The notes: generated by a model from the letters alone, not told the origin. A stretch of DNA of 64,000 nucleotides from Gnetum montanum (GCA_015680685.1 MNCI01036173.1:194261-258260); one strand, 5' to 3'. Shown: positions 23,283 through 35,787, numbered from the stretch's first letter. Made by a program: numbers and translations.

Positions 23283-26200
23283 TTAAGTGTAGTATGGCTT
23301 TAGGTACAAATGGTTGATAGGATTTGGGAATTTGTTGCCATCTACATTAGCCAGCTTGAATGCCCCATTCTCATATACTTTTGTGACTATGAAGGGGCCT
23401 TTCCAGTTGGCTGAGAATTTGCTCACGAGTTCATGAATAGCCTTGAGGACTAAGTTCCCCTTTTTATTTAGTTGTTGGTGCAAATTATAGTGATGTTTTT
23501 GTCATTACTTGTCTTGATACCATTCAATGCGGTTAAGTATTTAAGTGTGCTCCTACTCTACAGAGTCAAGATCAATGATCCTTGACTCATTGTTTTGAGC
23601 CTTGTCCATGACATTTGAAAGGATCATTCAAAGTGATGGTACCTATAATTCAAGAGGTAATACTATTTCAGATCCATAAATAAGAATGTATGGAGTCTTA
23701 CCTGTAACAATTCTGCATGTCGTGCGATAAGCCCAAAGCACGTAGAGGATTTGCTCATGCCACTACCTCTTGCTTCTACTAAGCATCTTTTTCAAAAGGT
23801 TGATGATGACTTTATTGGTAGCCTCTGCTTGGCCATTTGCCTGGGGGTAATATGGTGATGAGAAAGAATGTTTGATACCATGGATTTCGCAAAAGGCTTT
23901 GGTCTCTACACTACTGAATTGTGGCTTGTTGTTAGTAACAATAGTCATGGGAAGGCCAAAGCATGTAACTATGTTGTATAGCATGAACTTGCAAACTTGT
24001 TGAGATGTGGTCTTTCTGAGAGGAATAGCTTCTACTCATTTTGTAAAGTACTTAGTCATGGTGATGATGAAACTATGCCCTGCAGAAGACTTAGGTGTAA
24101 TGGATCTTATGATATCTAGTCCCCAACGTTGGAAAGGCCATGTGATCTGAGTGGTATGCAATTCAGTAGGTGATACGTGTATAAGGTTTCCATAGCATTT
24201 CCGCACATTGCATGTTCTAACCTTGGCAATGCAATCACATTCCATGTGAGGCCAGTAGTAGCCCAAACATATAATCTTTGCTACCATAGCTCTGGGAGCT
24301 ATGTGTCCTCCACATAGTTCCTGATAGACCTTATCAATGATTTTTTGTGCTTCCTCCCCACTAACAAAAGTTAGCAATATCCCATCATAATAGTGTTTGC
24401 ATAAAGTGTTATCTCCTACGAGGACATATTGCCGCATTTGCTTTCATACAACATCCTTTTGAGTAGGTGTCAGGCCACGTGGGGGTTCACCATGTTGGAG
24501 GTATGTTTTAATGTCATCATACCACTATCGAGAATGTACTACACTTACAGATGCTATATGTGTTATATGAATGATGGGGTCAGTGCATTTCACTATTGCA
24601 GTAGGTAAAGTTGCAAACATATGTGATGGCACGCTTAGTGCTAATGTGGCTAATGCATGTGTTATAGTGTTTTCACTATGGGGCACATGTTGGATGTCTA
24701 GGGTTGTGAACTAATTTAGTAAGGATTTAGATAAATCATAGTAAGGTTGAAAATGTTGTGCTTTTCAAGAAAATACCTCTATAACTTGATTGATGACCAG
24801 TTGTGAATTACCTCAAATTGCTAAACTTTGGATCCCCGACTCTCAAGCTGCTAGAATGCCCCTAAGGAGACTCTTGTATTCTGCTGCATTGTTTGTACAA
24901 AGAAACATGAAATAATATGCAAAAGGTCAGATCTCCATGGAGGAGAATGTGAGAACTGTAGTGGCACTACCACCTTGCGTAGTTGAAGGCCTGTCAAAGT
25001 GGAGAATGGCTTCGAAGTATGTTGGTGCTGGGCTTATGCTATTAACATGTTCATCTGGGAACTCAAGTTCTATCATTGCTTGGTCATTGGTAGGTGAGGC
25101 TATAAGTTGCGTAGCTATAGCTTGACCTTTTACAGATGGTTGTGCTACATAGTGTAGGTCAAACTTCATGGTTATGGCCTTCCATCAGGCTATCCTACTA
25201 CTTCTGTATATGTTGGTTGTAATAGCCTGAAGTATGTTATTCTTACAAATGATGTTTACTTGGCTACGAAACAAGTAATGCCTTCATTTCTTAAGTGAAA
25301 ATACTAAAGCAAGATAATTTTTCTCTCCTTCGTTGTATTTCGCTTCATAGGCTACCAACGCATGGCTTAGGTAATAGATAGGGAATTTGGAACCGTCATT
25401 CCTCTTTTGGCAAAGCAAGGCAACGATAAACATGTCTAAGGTGGCAAGGTAAATGTAAAATATCTTGTCTCTTTGTAGAGGGTAAATGGTGGGAAGATGG
25501 ACAAGTTCTTTCTTTAAGCTATCAAAAGCTTCTTGACATTGGTTGGTCCATTCAAAGTTAATACCCTTTTTAAGCAAGTGTTGCATTGGATGCAACTTAT
25601 TAGTTAACCTTGCAATAAATCGCCTTATGAATTGGACTCTGCCCTATGGCCCACACAACTCCTTAAGGTTTGTAGGTGGTTCCAAGTTAACAATGGCCTT
25701 AACTTTATCAAGGTCTACATGTATCCCCATTTCTAACACCACAAAACCCAACACGCGTCCAATTTTGACCTCAAAAACATACTTTCTAGGATTGAGGTGA
25801 AGTTCATACCTGCAACAATGTTGAAGAACCAAGTTTAGGTCATTTGCGTGATCAATAGCTTTCTTAGATTTAATGGCTATATCATCCAAATAATCATTTA
25901 GCTTCTCTAAAAGGTAATCACTAAAGATGTAGGTCATCACCCGTTGGTATGTCACTCCTGCATGTTTTAGCCCAAAGGGCATCATTGTGTAGTAGAAGGT
26001 TCCCCAAGGGGTCATGAAGGTAGTTGCTAGCTGATGTTCTAGGTTTATGCAGACTTGGTTGTAGCTTGAGAACCCATCCATAAAGGACAATAAGGCATGA
26101 CTAGCCGTAGTATCGATAAGTTGGTCGATGCTAGGTAATGGGAAATCATCCTTAATCATTATCTTGTTCAAATCCCAAAAGTCTATACAGATTTGTATAC

Positions 26201-26786
26201 CCCTAGTTTTCTTTGAAACAACTATGATGTTTGATACCCATTCTGAATAATCAACTGCTCGAATGAACCTAGCTTGGTAAAGTTTAGTAATTTTGCTACG
26301 TATAGCTAATGCGATCTTTGGTTTGATCTTGCAGGATTTTTGTTTGACCACTTTGACATGTGGATCTAGTATGATGTTGTGTTGTATGATGTGTGGGTCT
26401 AAGCCTGGCATGCCTTCATACAACCATGCAAACACTTTAGCATTATAATTGAGGACTCTAGAAATGCTTTGTTTAGCTTGTGACTCTAGTAATGAGCTAA
26501 CCTTTAATGTTCTTGGCTCCCATTTGGATGTGGTCATGAGGATTTTGATAAGAGGGACCTCAGTTACATCACCAGCCTCTAAATCTACAGTTTAGATTAC
26601 ATGTTCGGGCCAATCAAGAGATGTTTCTAAGGATGCTATGTTAGCATCATGGGAAGAAGTTTCCAAGTCTACCAACTCTATGTTGAAGCACCTCATGAGT
26701 TTCCCATGGGAACTTGTTGGAATTAATGATGAATGAAGATCACCATTCATAGCCATTTTTCCAATCAAACTTGCCATAATAAGCAA
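23283..26786 (-). pseudogene. pol (RT, RNase H, second RNase H, integrase) of Tat-like element E
   Basis: Minus-strand pol relic. 26592-26786 is the pre-RT segment. 25644-26537 is reverse transcriptase with FMDGFSSYNQ, MPFGLKHAGVTYQ and catalytic YLDD. 25284-25595 is the RT connection and first RNase H (LLKKGINFEWTNQCQEAF, IYYLSHAL). 24927-25169 covers the RNase H end and the start of a second RNase H-like domain (LHFDRPSTTQGG; FDGAS in copy H). 24036-24437 is the integrase finger (GGHIAPRAMVAKI..CLGYYWPHM) and first Asp (GLDII). 23763-23984 has the second Asp changed to Asn (TNNKPQFS). 23283-23483 is the C-terminal domain. The order RT-RH-aRH-IN is typical of the Tat lineage. Stops separate the blocks. 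Confidence 0.85.
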
Positions 26787-26859
26787 ACAAACAAACTCAA
26801 GTGATACCTGCTTAAGATAGCAACATGTAATTAATATATGTAAAGCAATGATGCAACGT

Positions 26860-27065
26860 TAAAGAGTTGCTAGTTTAAGGTCTTAGCGGATTGCGACCAT
26901 GTAAAATTACATACCAAAAAATTGCCAGTTTAAGGTCATAGCATACCATAACCATGCAACGTTGTAAGTTAGCATTGCCAGTTTAAGATCGTGTCAGAGC
27001 ATTACTGTGCAAAATCATGAGTCAAGGTTGCCAGTTTAAGGTCATAGCAGACCGTTACTATACCA
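26860..27065 (+). repeat. Dyad-motif array upstream of pol E
   Basis: Four units with cores GTTTAAGGTCTTAGCGGATT, GTTTAAGGTCATAGCATACC, GTTTAAGATCGTGTCAGAGC and GTTTAAGGTCATAGCAGACC, about 45-65 bp apart. It lies between the pol start and the LTR-proximal promoter remnant. Confidence 0.75.
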
Positions 27066-27268
27066 CATTGTGAAAATGAGGTGGAAATTTTGGTGCATTA
27101 TCATGCTACATTGCAATTGTATGCTACACTGTAGTAGATAAGGGGTGTCCCATGCTATGCTGTAGTAGACAGGGAGTATCCCATGTTACGCATGGGACGC
27201 GAAGCATCTACGTTATGCATGAGACATGGAATGCCCTGGAAAGTAACAGGTGTTGTAACCCTATGGGC

Positions 27269-27276
27269 TATAAATA
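27269..27276 (+). promoter_or_regulatory. Orphan TATA box of the deleted antisense gene in E
   Basis: GGGCTATAAATAAGGG matches GGCTATAAATAGGGG at 32893-32907, the promoter of the antisense gene G1. In E the gene itself is absent and the TATA box stands about 30 bp from the LTR end at 27305, pointing into the LTR. Function of the leftover promoter is inference. Confidence 0.55.
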
Positions 27277-27284
27277 AGGGATTA

Positions 27285-27300
27285 CCAATTGTAGTAACCA
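27285..27300 (-). promoter_or_regulatory. Candidate primer-binding site of element E
   Basis: Four bases after the LTR end the minus strand reads TGGTTACTACAATTGG. Comparable positions after two other family 2 LTRs read TGGTCACTACACC (54329) and CGATCACTACAA (38712, minus). TGG is expected at a PBS. I cannot match the rest to a tRNA 3' end from memory. Confidence 0.45.
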
Positions 27301-27907
27301 AATATGTCGATGGTTGGAAACACCAAGAGGTTACTAGGTGAACAGTTTAACCCCAAATTCGTGTGAGGGCCATGTTGGATAAAACAAAAACAAGGCACCT
27401 TGAACGATCTGGTTGATCAGATAGGGACTTAATCAGTGTAACTTAACCTTATGTGAATGCTTAATTTGGAAACGATGCTTGTAGCATGATATAATGATTA
27501 TTAAATGCAATGGGACAAAAATGAGGTAAAATGCAATGATAATGAACAAGAATGTAAAGCAAATTGAAGTTAGAGAAAATGCACTGCCTCAAGATCGTAG
27601 CTTTACTTTGTTGAGATGGATACAATCGGTTGTGCAACACTGGGAGGCACAGAGATCCCAAAGGTAACCAAAATGCTTAAAGTATGCAAACTATGCTCTT
27701 GAATGTAGACTCAAAAGCTGACAATGCAAAGTGCTAACAAGCCAACTACTCTTGTTGATGCTAAAGTGCCAATCCTTTGTGCTAAAAATCCAACCTTCTC
27801 GCAAAAAAGCTAACACAAATTGCAAACTTGCCAACCAAAAATTGCCAACTTACCAATGAATTTCCAACCCAAATTTTTTCCAACCCTTTGAGCTTTGCTC
27901 ATTGGGG

Positions 27908-27915
27908 TATTTATA
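27908..27915 (-). promoter_or_regulatory. LTR TATA box, E/F middle LTR
   Basis: TATAAATA on minus within GGCCCTATAAATACCCC, 603 bp from the LTR end; conserved with the other family 2 LTRs. Confidence 0.6.
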
Positions 27916-28933
27916 GGGCCAGGAGCAGGCAAGAGATGCGGTTTAGGTCCCACGTATCCTAGACCTATGAGATGATGATGTGCCCATACTGCGTAGATGT
28001 GCAAAACCGATCGTGAACTTGCTACATTGCAACCATGTTGTCAAAATTGCACATGTTGGAATCAGGTGTGACAACAATGCAAGTGAGAAATGAAGCACAT
28101 TGAAGTAGCGTAGATGCTTGCTATGCTATGCTATGCCATGTAGCATAACACATTGGCGTAGGATAGCTACTTGCTACATTGTGCTACACTATGTAGCGTA
28201 GCATAGCATAGCCACTACTTTGAAAAAGAAACTTGCGTTGAAATCACTAGCTTTTGCTGAAAGCCTTGACGCATGCGGGGTTGACGTTTGAAGAATTTTA
28301 TCAATTTGCATATTTGCTATCCTACGTAGCGTAGCATATCATAGTAACCAATGTAATTTTCACTTCTATCAAAATTGTGGGGCTTTATGAGAAAACTTTG
28401 CTTGCGGTTCAAGAGCTAGTTGAGATAGTAATTTTGAAAGCCACAATGATTTAGATGCAATCCTTTTGCCGAAGCATCCTGGTAGAGGAGTCTTTGTGTG
28501 TTTCAACCTTGCTACGCTATGTAGCGTAGCGCTTTGTGTTGGCTGAATTCTGACTTTGCCTTGCACGAACATCTTGCTAAAACTTGCATTTAGATACTTG
28601 ATTAATTTTTTGAAGGCTTGCTATGCTGCATAGCATAGCATGGTGTAGCAGAATTCTCTACTAGAAAACTTGTCTAACTATTTTATCCATCCTAAGCAGC
28701 ATCAACAACTGCTAGCATAGTTTCTAAGTAGACTGTTAGCCGGGTGAATAGTCCAGGTGGGCAGGCTGGAGAGTCCATCGGGCCTATCAAGTCTGGAGGT
28801 AGAAAACTTGCCAAACTGAATAGTCTAACCTTAGTGCCTACATTTCCTAGCAAAATATCATGATTCTACACTTGTGAAAATTTTTGCCTTAGTTCCAAGA
28901 CCCTGGTGAAGCAAGAGTGCCTTGAAATTTTAC

Positions 28934-29008
28934 GGTGTTTCATTAGTCCCTCTTTGTTGACATTTGGAGGATGGGCCCGAGAGACATCAACAAAGAATAT
29001 GAAACACC
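28934..29008 (-). repeat. 75-bp hairpin element in LTR (copy 2)
   Basis: Same outer arms (GGTGTTTCAT / ATGAAACACC) and inner arms (CTTTGTTGATGTCTC / GACATTTGG-side with one mismatch region) as copy 1, exactly 75 bp. Confidence 0.8.
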
Positions 29009-30289
29009 ACAAAGGACAAGATGGTAGCATTTCTCTTTAGTAGTCATCAAGATCTCTCTTAGCTATGCTTGATAGTGCAAGGATAGTCATGCAGGGAAAG
29101 AGGAAAGGGTGGATCTGTGAGGATAGTTTTAGGAAGGGAAAGATGTAGCAGTGTGGTCCCTCATCAGAGTGCTTGTGAGGGAGTTGATATGCATAGGCAT
29201 CTTTCTTTTGTAGGTTTCTGACCTCTCATCAGAGTGCATAGAGATGGTCATTGCAAAATAGCTGATGTGCCATTTATTTTGGGCACGTGTTTTTTTGAGC
29301 TTTTTCTCTTTTACACTTTTATTTTTCTATTTTGCCATTTTCATTTGCAAACAAACTTATTGTTGTAGAATAGGTGTTTCCTCCCTAGGATGAGTTGCAT
29401 TACATCCATGTGGGGCTTTGACCTACCTACAGATGCTTCCCATGTGGTGAGTTGCGTTACACATGTCATGGACTTTGTAGTTGGGCATTGGGAAAATTTG
29501 TAAAAGAGGTGTGAGAAGGAGAATTGTGGGTGTAAGGAATGAGGTAAAGGAGGTTAACGGGGAGGACATGATGTGCACTCCCAAGTAGCCAAGCTAGTCA
29601 GGACGACCATCTTGTAACAATGTCGTGTCCTGCCATCCTAGCGAAACGCACCTCTAACAGACGCCTCTCTGGCACGTATCCTACAAGCACAATAGAGAGC
29701 AAACTAGAAGAAACAACCATCAAGTAAAATGATGGCAAATGTCTTTCTTGATTTGGACACTACTGTAGCAATGGAAATTGTTGCTGAGCCATTTGATGTC
29801 CAAACTAGGAAGGCCAACAGCGTCTCTGGCAACATCAGCGTGGAGGAGTCTACACCAAGGTAGCTAGGAATTGTTGTGATGCGAGTGCTCAGGAGTCCTC
29901 ATCCAAGGTAAACATTATGTAGTTCAGCTATAAGGTGAGGTGCCCAATAGCTGAACATCTTTTGGGCTCAGGCGCTAGTGGGGGTTGGAGGATAACAACG
30001 TTGTCGCTAGGCCACAATAGTGCTGGGACTCCAGTAGCAGGCGTCGACCACAAGAGCTACTGCCAGGGCAAAGGGCCATGGTAGCAGTAGCTCTGAAAGG
30101 TTAGCAAGATGTCATATGACATCTTTGGAGGATCAGCAAGATGCCAAGGTAGTGGTGTTGCATATATTCCAGAGGATGTTTTCCTAGCATCGTGAACTAC
30201 ATTCTGGAACTGCAACGTCCCATCCCATGTTGGCACTGTTCACACTCGCTTGTTGTAGAGTCATGGATGCATGCTGAGGGCATGCCGCG

Positions 30290-30425
30290 AACCTAGTTTA
30301 AGGTCTTGGTAGAACATCTGATGTGCTGGTTTAAGGTCCCAGTAGATCATGATGTAGTAGTTTAAGGTCCTAGTAGACCACTGTGCTAGTTTAATGTCCT
30401 AGTAGACCACTACATCATGATCTAC
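30290..30425 (+). repeat. Dyad-motif array at the 3' end of F
   Basis: Four units such as GTTTAAGGTCCCAGTAGATC and GTTTAAGGTCCTAGTAGACC. The array joins RNase H sequence of F directly near 30425, whereas in E and H it follows integrase. Integrase of F has therefore been deleted up to this array. Confidence 0.7.
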
Positions 30426-30472
30426 TTTGCCATGTTGTTCGTACAAAGGAACGTGAACTGATAAGCAAATAG

Positions 30473-32295
30473 CTAAATGTCCCCAGAGGGGAACGTAATG
30501 ACGACCGCTGCGCTACCACCATGTGTAGTCAAGGCACCGTTGAAGTGTAAAGTAGCTTCAAGATGAGATGGGATAATGTTGATGATGCAAACGTGCTCAT
30601 CAGGGAATTCGGGTTCTATGGTTGCCCTATCATCGATGGGTGAGGTTGTGAGTTGTGTAGCTATAGCTTGACCTTTCATCAATGATTGGCTCACATAATG
30701 CAAATTGAATTCCATTGTTATGGCTTTCCACTTGGCTATCCTGCTACTTTCATATAGATTGTTCATGATAGCCCAAAGTACATTTCTTTTGCAAATGATG
30801 TTAACTTTGCTAAGAAACAGATAATGCCTCCACTTTTTTAATGCAAACACTAGGGTGAGGAAATTTCTCTTCACCTCATTGTATTTCGCCTCATGTGCTA
30901 TCAATGCATGACTTAGATAATACATTGGAATCTTAGAGCCTTCATCTCATTTTTAACATAATAGTACTATGATAGACGTGTCTAAGGTGGCAAGGTAGAT
31001 GTAGAAGGCTTATCCCTCTACGGTGGATAAATAGTTAGGAGATGTAAAAGCTATTTCTTTAGATCATCGAAGGCTTGTTGACATTGTGTTTTCCATTCAA
31101 AGTTAACCCCTTTCTTTAGTAAGTGTTGCATGGGGTGTAACTTGTTAGTAAACTTTTCTATAAACCTCCTAATGAACTGTACCCTACCTTGCAACCCATG
31201 CAATTCTGTAAGGTTGGTAGGGGGTGCTAGATTAATCATGACTTTAACTTTGTTAGGGTCCACTTGTATTCCAGCCTCCAATACTACAAACCCTAACATG
31301 CATCTGGTTCTCATCCCGAAGACATACCTTCTTGGGTTGAGGCGTAAGTCATGCATTTGGCAATGTTTGAGGACTACACTTAGATCATTGGGATGATTAG
31401 AAGCCTCTTTAGATTTGAATGCTATGTCATCCATGTAGTCGTTTAGTTTTTCTAGGATGTAGTCATTAAAGATGTATGTCATGGCTCTTTGGTAGGTTGC
31501 TCTAGCGTTTTTGAGCCTAAAGGGCATCATAGTGTAACAGAAAGTACCCCATGGGGACATGAAAGTTGTTGTTAACTAATGCTATGGGTTGATGCAAATT
31601 TGATTGTAGTTGGAGAAATTATCCATTAGGATAATAGAGCGTGACTAGCCGTAGTGTCGATGAGTTGATCAATACTTGGCAGTGGGAAGTTGTCATTGAT
31701 CGTTGCTTTGTTCAGATCCTAGAAGTCTATATAGATTTGTATTCCTCCCATTTTCTTAGAAACCACAACGATATTTGACATCCATTGTGAGTAATCAACT
31801 GCCTGGATGAAACCAACTTAATATAGCTTAGTGATTTCATCGCATACGGCCAGTGCAATCTCTAGTTTAACCTTGTGAGCCTTTTGCTTAACTTCTTTCA
31901 TACATGGATCTAAGACAATATTGTGTTGTATAAGCCTTGGATCTAGGCCTGACATGTCATTATAAGACCACATGAATACTTCAATGTTTTCCTGTAGTAT
32001 CTTGGATACATCTTTGTGTGTTTGTGAATCTAGGAGGGAGCTAAGTTTTAACGTTTTTATTTCCTCCTTGAATGTAGTCATAGGTGTTTCAATGAGAGGG
32101 TCCTCAGTTACATCCCCAGCCTCTAAATGTAAGGCTTGGACCAGATGTTTAGGCTAGTCTGGGGATGTTTTTGAGGATGCTACAATGCTATCTATGGATA
32201 ATTCCTAGTCTATTGACCCTAGGTTCAGTTTTCTTGCAAGCTCACCATGTGGACCTGTCAAGGCTAGAGGTGAAGAAAGATCATGATGTGTTACC
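30473..32295 (-). pseudogene. pol (RT, RNase H) of Tat-like element F, integrase deleted
   Basis: Minus-strand pol from an ATG near 32295 (MVTHHDLSSPLALTGPHGE), matching the pol starts in E and H. The pre-RT block is at 31818-32081 (VSKILQENIEVFMWSYNDMSGLDPR). RT continues through MPFRLKNARATYQ and catalytic YMDD (ORF 31051-31560). The RT connection is LQGRVQFIRRFIEKF and LLKKGVNFEWKTQCQQAF. RNase H follows with YYLSHALIAHEAKYNE and the second RNase H-like segment LHFNGALTTHGG (30473-30925). Sequence breaks off near 30430 into a dyad array, so integrase is absent. Divergent with G1, which starts 740 bp away on the other strand. Confidence 0.85.
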
Positions 32296-32439
32296 ATTCT
32301 TACTCAACCTACCACAATGAGATAAATGCCAAGTCAAGTGATACCTATTTGTAGCAACGATGCATAGTAAACATTTGTAAAGTAGTAATGAGATATGAAT
32401 AGTTGAAATAATTATAAATTATGATACAAAGTTTGCAAT

Positions 32440-32760
32440 CTACCAGTTTAAGGTTGTAGCAGACTGTCTAAATGAAAAAGTTCAAAATTGCTAGTTTAAG
32501 GTCTTTGCAGACAGCTAACCTGCTTGAGTTTATAAGTTAAGAGTATTAGTTTAAGGTATTTGTAGACTGCTAATAGGTTATGTCAAAAGTATTAGTTTAA
32601 GGTCTTTGTGGACCTCTAACAAGTTATGTCAAAAGTATTAGTTTAAGGTCTTTGCAGACCGCTAACTTGGTCGAAACTGTGAATCAAAATTGCTAGTTTA
32701 AGGTCTTTGCGGACTACTAATAGGCTATTCTTGCAGAGGTAAATGGCTAGTTTAAGGTGG
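32440..32760 (+). repeat. Dyad-motif array between pol F and antisense gene G1
   Basis: Seven or so units, e.g. GTTTAAGGTCTTTGCAGACC and GTTTAAGGTCTTTGCGGACT, at 50-60 bp spacing. Arms pair as GGTC/GACC around six bases. The array lies between the divergent starts of pol F and G1, so it may be a shared regulatory or recombination site; that role is inferred. Confidence 0.8.
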
Positions 32761-32895
32761 ATTGAGGCTTTCAGTCGGGCCCACCTGTTATGATGCAAAT
32801 AGTGCTGCTATGCTATGGAGGGAGTGCTACGTTGTACGGAACATCCCACATTAATCGAGATGAGAAAATAGCAAGTTCCTTTTTATTATGTTGGC

Positions 32896-32903
32896 TATAA
32901 ATA
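32896..32903 (+). promoter_or_regulatory. TATA box of antisense gene G1
   Basis: TATAAATA in GGCTATAAATAGGGG, 135 bp before the G1 ATG. The same box survives at 27269-27276 in element E. It differs from the LTR TATA in position and strand, so the gene appears to have its own promoter. Confidence 0.6.
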
Positions 32904-35746
32904 GGGGTTTATCCCTAGTAAACTCATCATTTTCACTATAAGAGCATAAAGCCCACATCTAGAGCATAGAGCAGTTGTGCTAACAAAGAGCAAGGTGATT
33001 TAGCATAGTAATTTAGAAATAATCTGCAATCGAGATGATGGCACCCAAGAGAGAATGTAAACACTTAGTGCTCGCCAAGGTAGACGAGGTGAAAGACACC
33101 CTAGGGCATCTATTGCAAGCATGCATCGCAGTGCGGAAGGAAACTCCGTTGGCTTGGAAAGTTGCTATGCTACCCCCTTTTTTTGCTACTGTTGTTGTTT
33201 CTACCTTATTTTTTTCATTTCTATTTTCGTTTTGAAATATGCATTTTCTGTCATCATTTTTGTTGCCATTTTGGCCGTTACACTACCACTGTTGCCGAAT
33301 TGGCTGCAATGGTGTACGGATGCTAGACTAAGGTTGCATGTAGCAGTGTTGTCTAGACCACCATTTCTATGGCTACCTTGCCACAGAGGTTTAGCTGATT
33401 TTGGCAACCTAGCATGCAAATAGCGTAGCGTACGACCCTAAGGAGGGTTTGGCCATGTGGATGATTTAACAGCGTAACACGTGTGTATCACAGTGTAGTG
33501 CAAATAGTTTTGTTAGGTAGAAGATTTTTTGAAACAGCTATAGTGTATTAAATTCTTTCTTGTTTAAAAAATTGCATTTAATGTTTTTGTTTTGTTGTTA
33601 CACTAAGCCGATGTGTTGTTCTGCTACGCTACATGCAAGGAAAAAGTTATGCGACGTTATTTGCAAATAGTTTATCCTGCTATTCTACAAGCTAACTCTA
33701 CTTAAACATGATGTTAACATTTGCCATTGTGTTGTGCAGGGTGATGTTAAGGACCATTTTGATTATCTTAGAAATTATACGGATTCTGTGCTACCTAAGT
33801 GAACTGGTGGCCAACATTCCTCCACCCCATGCACGTGTGGGATGGCAAGCGGGCTGGTTTCGGGAAGGTGCACGAGACTTCCTACAATTTCTTCTCTAGC
33901 ACTTTAGTGTGATCATTTGGTTACACTTATCGAAGGAGGTAGCAGCTGTAATTATAGAAACCCTATTATCTAGGGAAAATTGGGGTATTCCAAAATTTTT
34001 GACCGATGGAGCAATCGGGAGCGGGTAGGTAGAGGGATCCAGTCAACTACCAAAAAGCTTGAGGCATTTGGCTTGGATCTAGGAAATGCCAAAATATAAT
34101 TACTACCACCTATACAACACATTTTCCATTATTCACCACATGGGAATTTGTCTTCAGAACCCACCGGGAACCATTTATTGTGCCGGTGGGTGAGTTCTGT
34201 AAACATATTCTACTACATTATGCAATACATGCTAGACTAGGCCAGAATGTTAACAGTGTATTTTTGTTACCAGGTTTTTCATCAATAAGAGTGGGCTTCA
34301 CGGTGATACTGATGCCTTAGCCTTGGCACAGATGGCACTGCGAGAGTTTTCCTCCGTTGAGAATATGTGTGCAGGCATGATAGGCCAATTCAGGGGTGAG
34401 TACAAAACCTATCCAACCCAGTACTTCCAGTTCTATGATAGGTGTAAGGAGTTTAGTTGGTTGGATGGGGATTGGGCACCCTTTAGGTTGATCACCATTG
34501 AAGATGTGTCAATGGATCTCCCACTGTTCCCTTCATCGTTTAAGCCTGGTACACTAAACCATGAGTTGTTTGCATGTTCAAGTGTTGTTTCTATTTTTCT
34601 ATTTTGTTTAAGTTTTTTCTTTTTCCTTTTGTAAACTACTATAGTGGTGAAGAAATCCCAGGAGGTGATGATGATCACCTCTCGGCATAATGAGGCTAAC
34701 ATTTACTTCAAGTACGAGGAGGTGGACGAGACCTAACGCTGGCTCTGCAACAGGGCCTTGGAATCACTCACCAACAACCTTCAGGATGCTGGGCTCATGG
34801 AATTATTCTTGGTTGTGAACCCAAGCATCTTTGCTACTCAGATGCTTGCCCTAGTTGACTCCTTTTTTGAAAAATTAGACCGCTTCTGCACATGTGTGCA
34901 TAGTGTGCTAGTGGTCCTTAAGATCAATGACCAACAATTTGGGGATCTCTTTGGTGTTCTTGCTGATGGTCTTCCTATGGGAGCAAAGACCAAAAAGGAG
35001 GTGAACCATAAGGGGAATATTAAGGAGTGGCTAGGGATAGTGAAAGGATGAAAGGGGATTCCTATTGAAGTCGCTACGTTGAAAGTGGCCAAAATGGTTT
35101 ACCCCATCTTGCATGCCTGTGCTTTCCCCAAGCTACTCTCCTAAGGCGAGATCATTGGGATTGAGCAAGCTTGGGTAATGAGGAAGGTCATGGAAGAGGG
35201 GGATCATTACAATTGGGCCAAGCATCTCTGCAAAGGTTTGCAAGTTGAAATGGTCAAGCTTCATAAGAAGCTTAAATCCCGTTTCAATGTGCATCATGCC
35301 TTCTTCGTAGCTTGCTTGCAGCGATTCGTGGAATTCTTGGTAGTTCATGAGAATGGAGTTTGGGTGATGCAAAATTGTAACTAGATTTCCAAACCATGGA
35401 TTTACCAAGTCTTACACACCACCTGAGCCTAGGATCCCCTAGAAGCTATTGGGGAGTCATTTTCAATGATGACTAGGGATCGGGTGGCCCACAACTTCCG
35501 TGGTTAGGACAACATAGGAGAGGTGCCCCCTGCTACTACGGGTAGTGTATCATAGGGGAAATTCCTCATCACGGAGATGATGGCCACTAAGTTGTGGCAA
35601 AAAAGATCTCATCCGGTTGAGGTGCCTCTCCATACAGATGAAGAAGGAGGGTAGATACTACAGTTTAAGTTATGCAGAATACAAGGTCCCATTGGTAAAT
35701 GCTGTTCTCTTTTTATTTGTTTCTTTACTTGTTTGGTTAATGCTTG

Positions 35747-35787
35747 CAACGCTATGCTACGCTAGGTAGCGTAGCACAACATAGCAT
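35747..35787 (+). repeat. TGCTACGCTA-type palindrome inside G1 intron 4
   Basis: The intron holds CGCTATGCTACGCTAGG then TAGCGTAGCACAACATAGCA, the same palindromic half-sites that cluster upstream of the LTR TATA boxes. Confidence 0.65.

Larger units (their letters stand above)
27305..30290 (-). repeat. LTR and LTR-adjacent region between elements E and F
   Basis: Minus-strand LTR ending ..CCAACCATCGACA at 27305. It has a TATA box at 27908-27915, TGCTACGCTA palindromes at about 28115-28650, the 75-bp hairpin at 28934-29008 and the GATGAGTTGCATTACATCC motif near 29380. It then follows the same order as 21500-22895 up to a dyad array. It stands both as 3' LTR of F and 5' LTR of E. Confidence 0.7.

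Noticed and set aside
33121-33423. 100-codon ORF overlapping G1
   Set aside because: It lies mostly in intron 1, is out of frame with exon 1 and has no counterpart in G2.
34323-35408. G1/G2 blocks as a gag protein of the Tat-like element
   Set aside because: The gene is on the strand opposite to pol, has conserved introns, and shows no capsid or zinc-knuckle motif.
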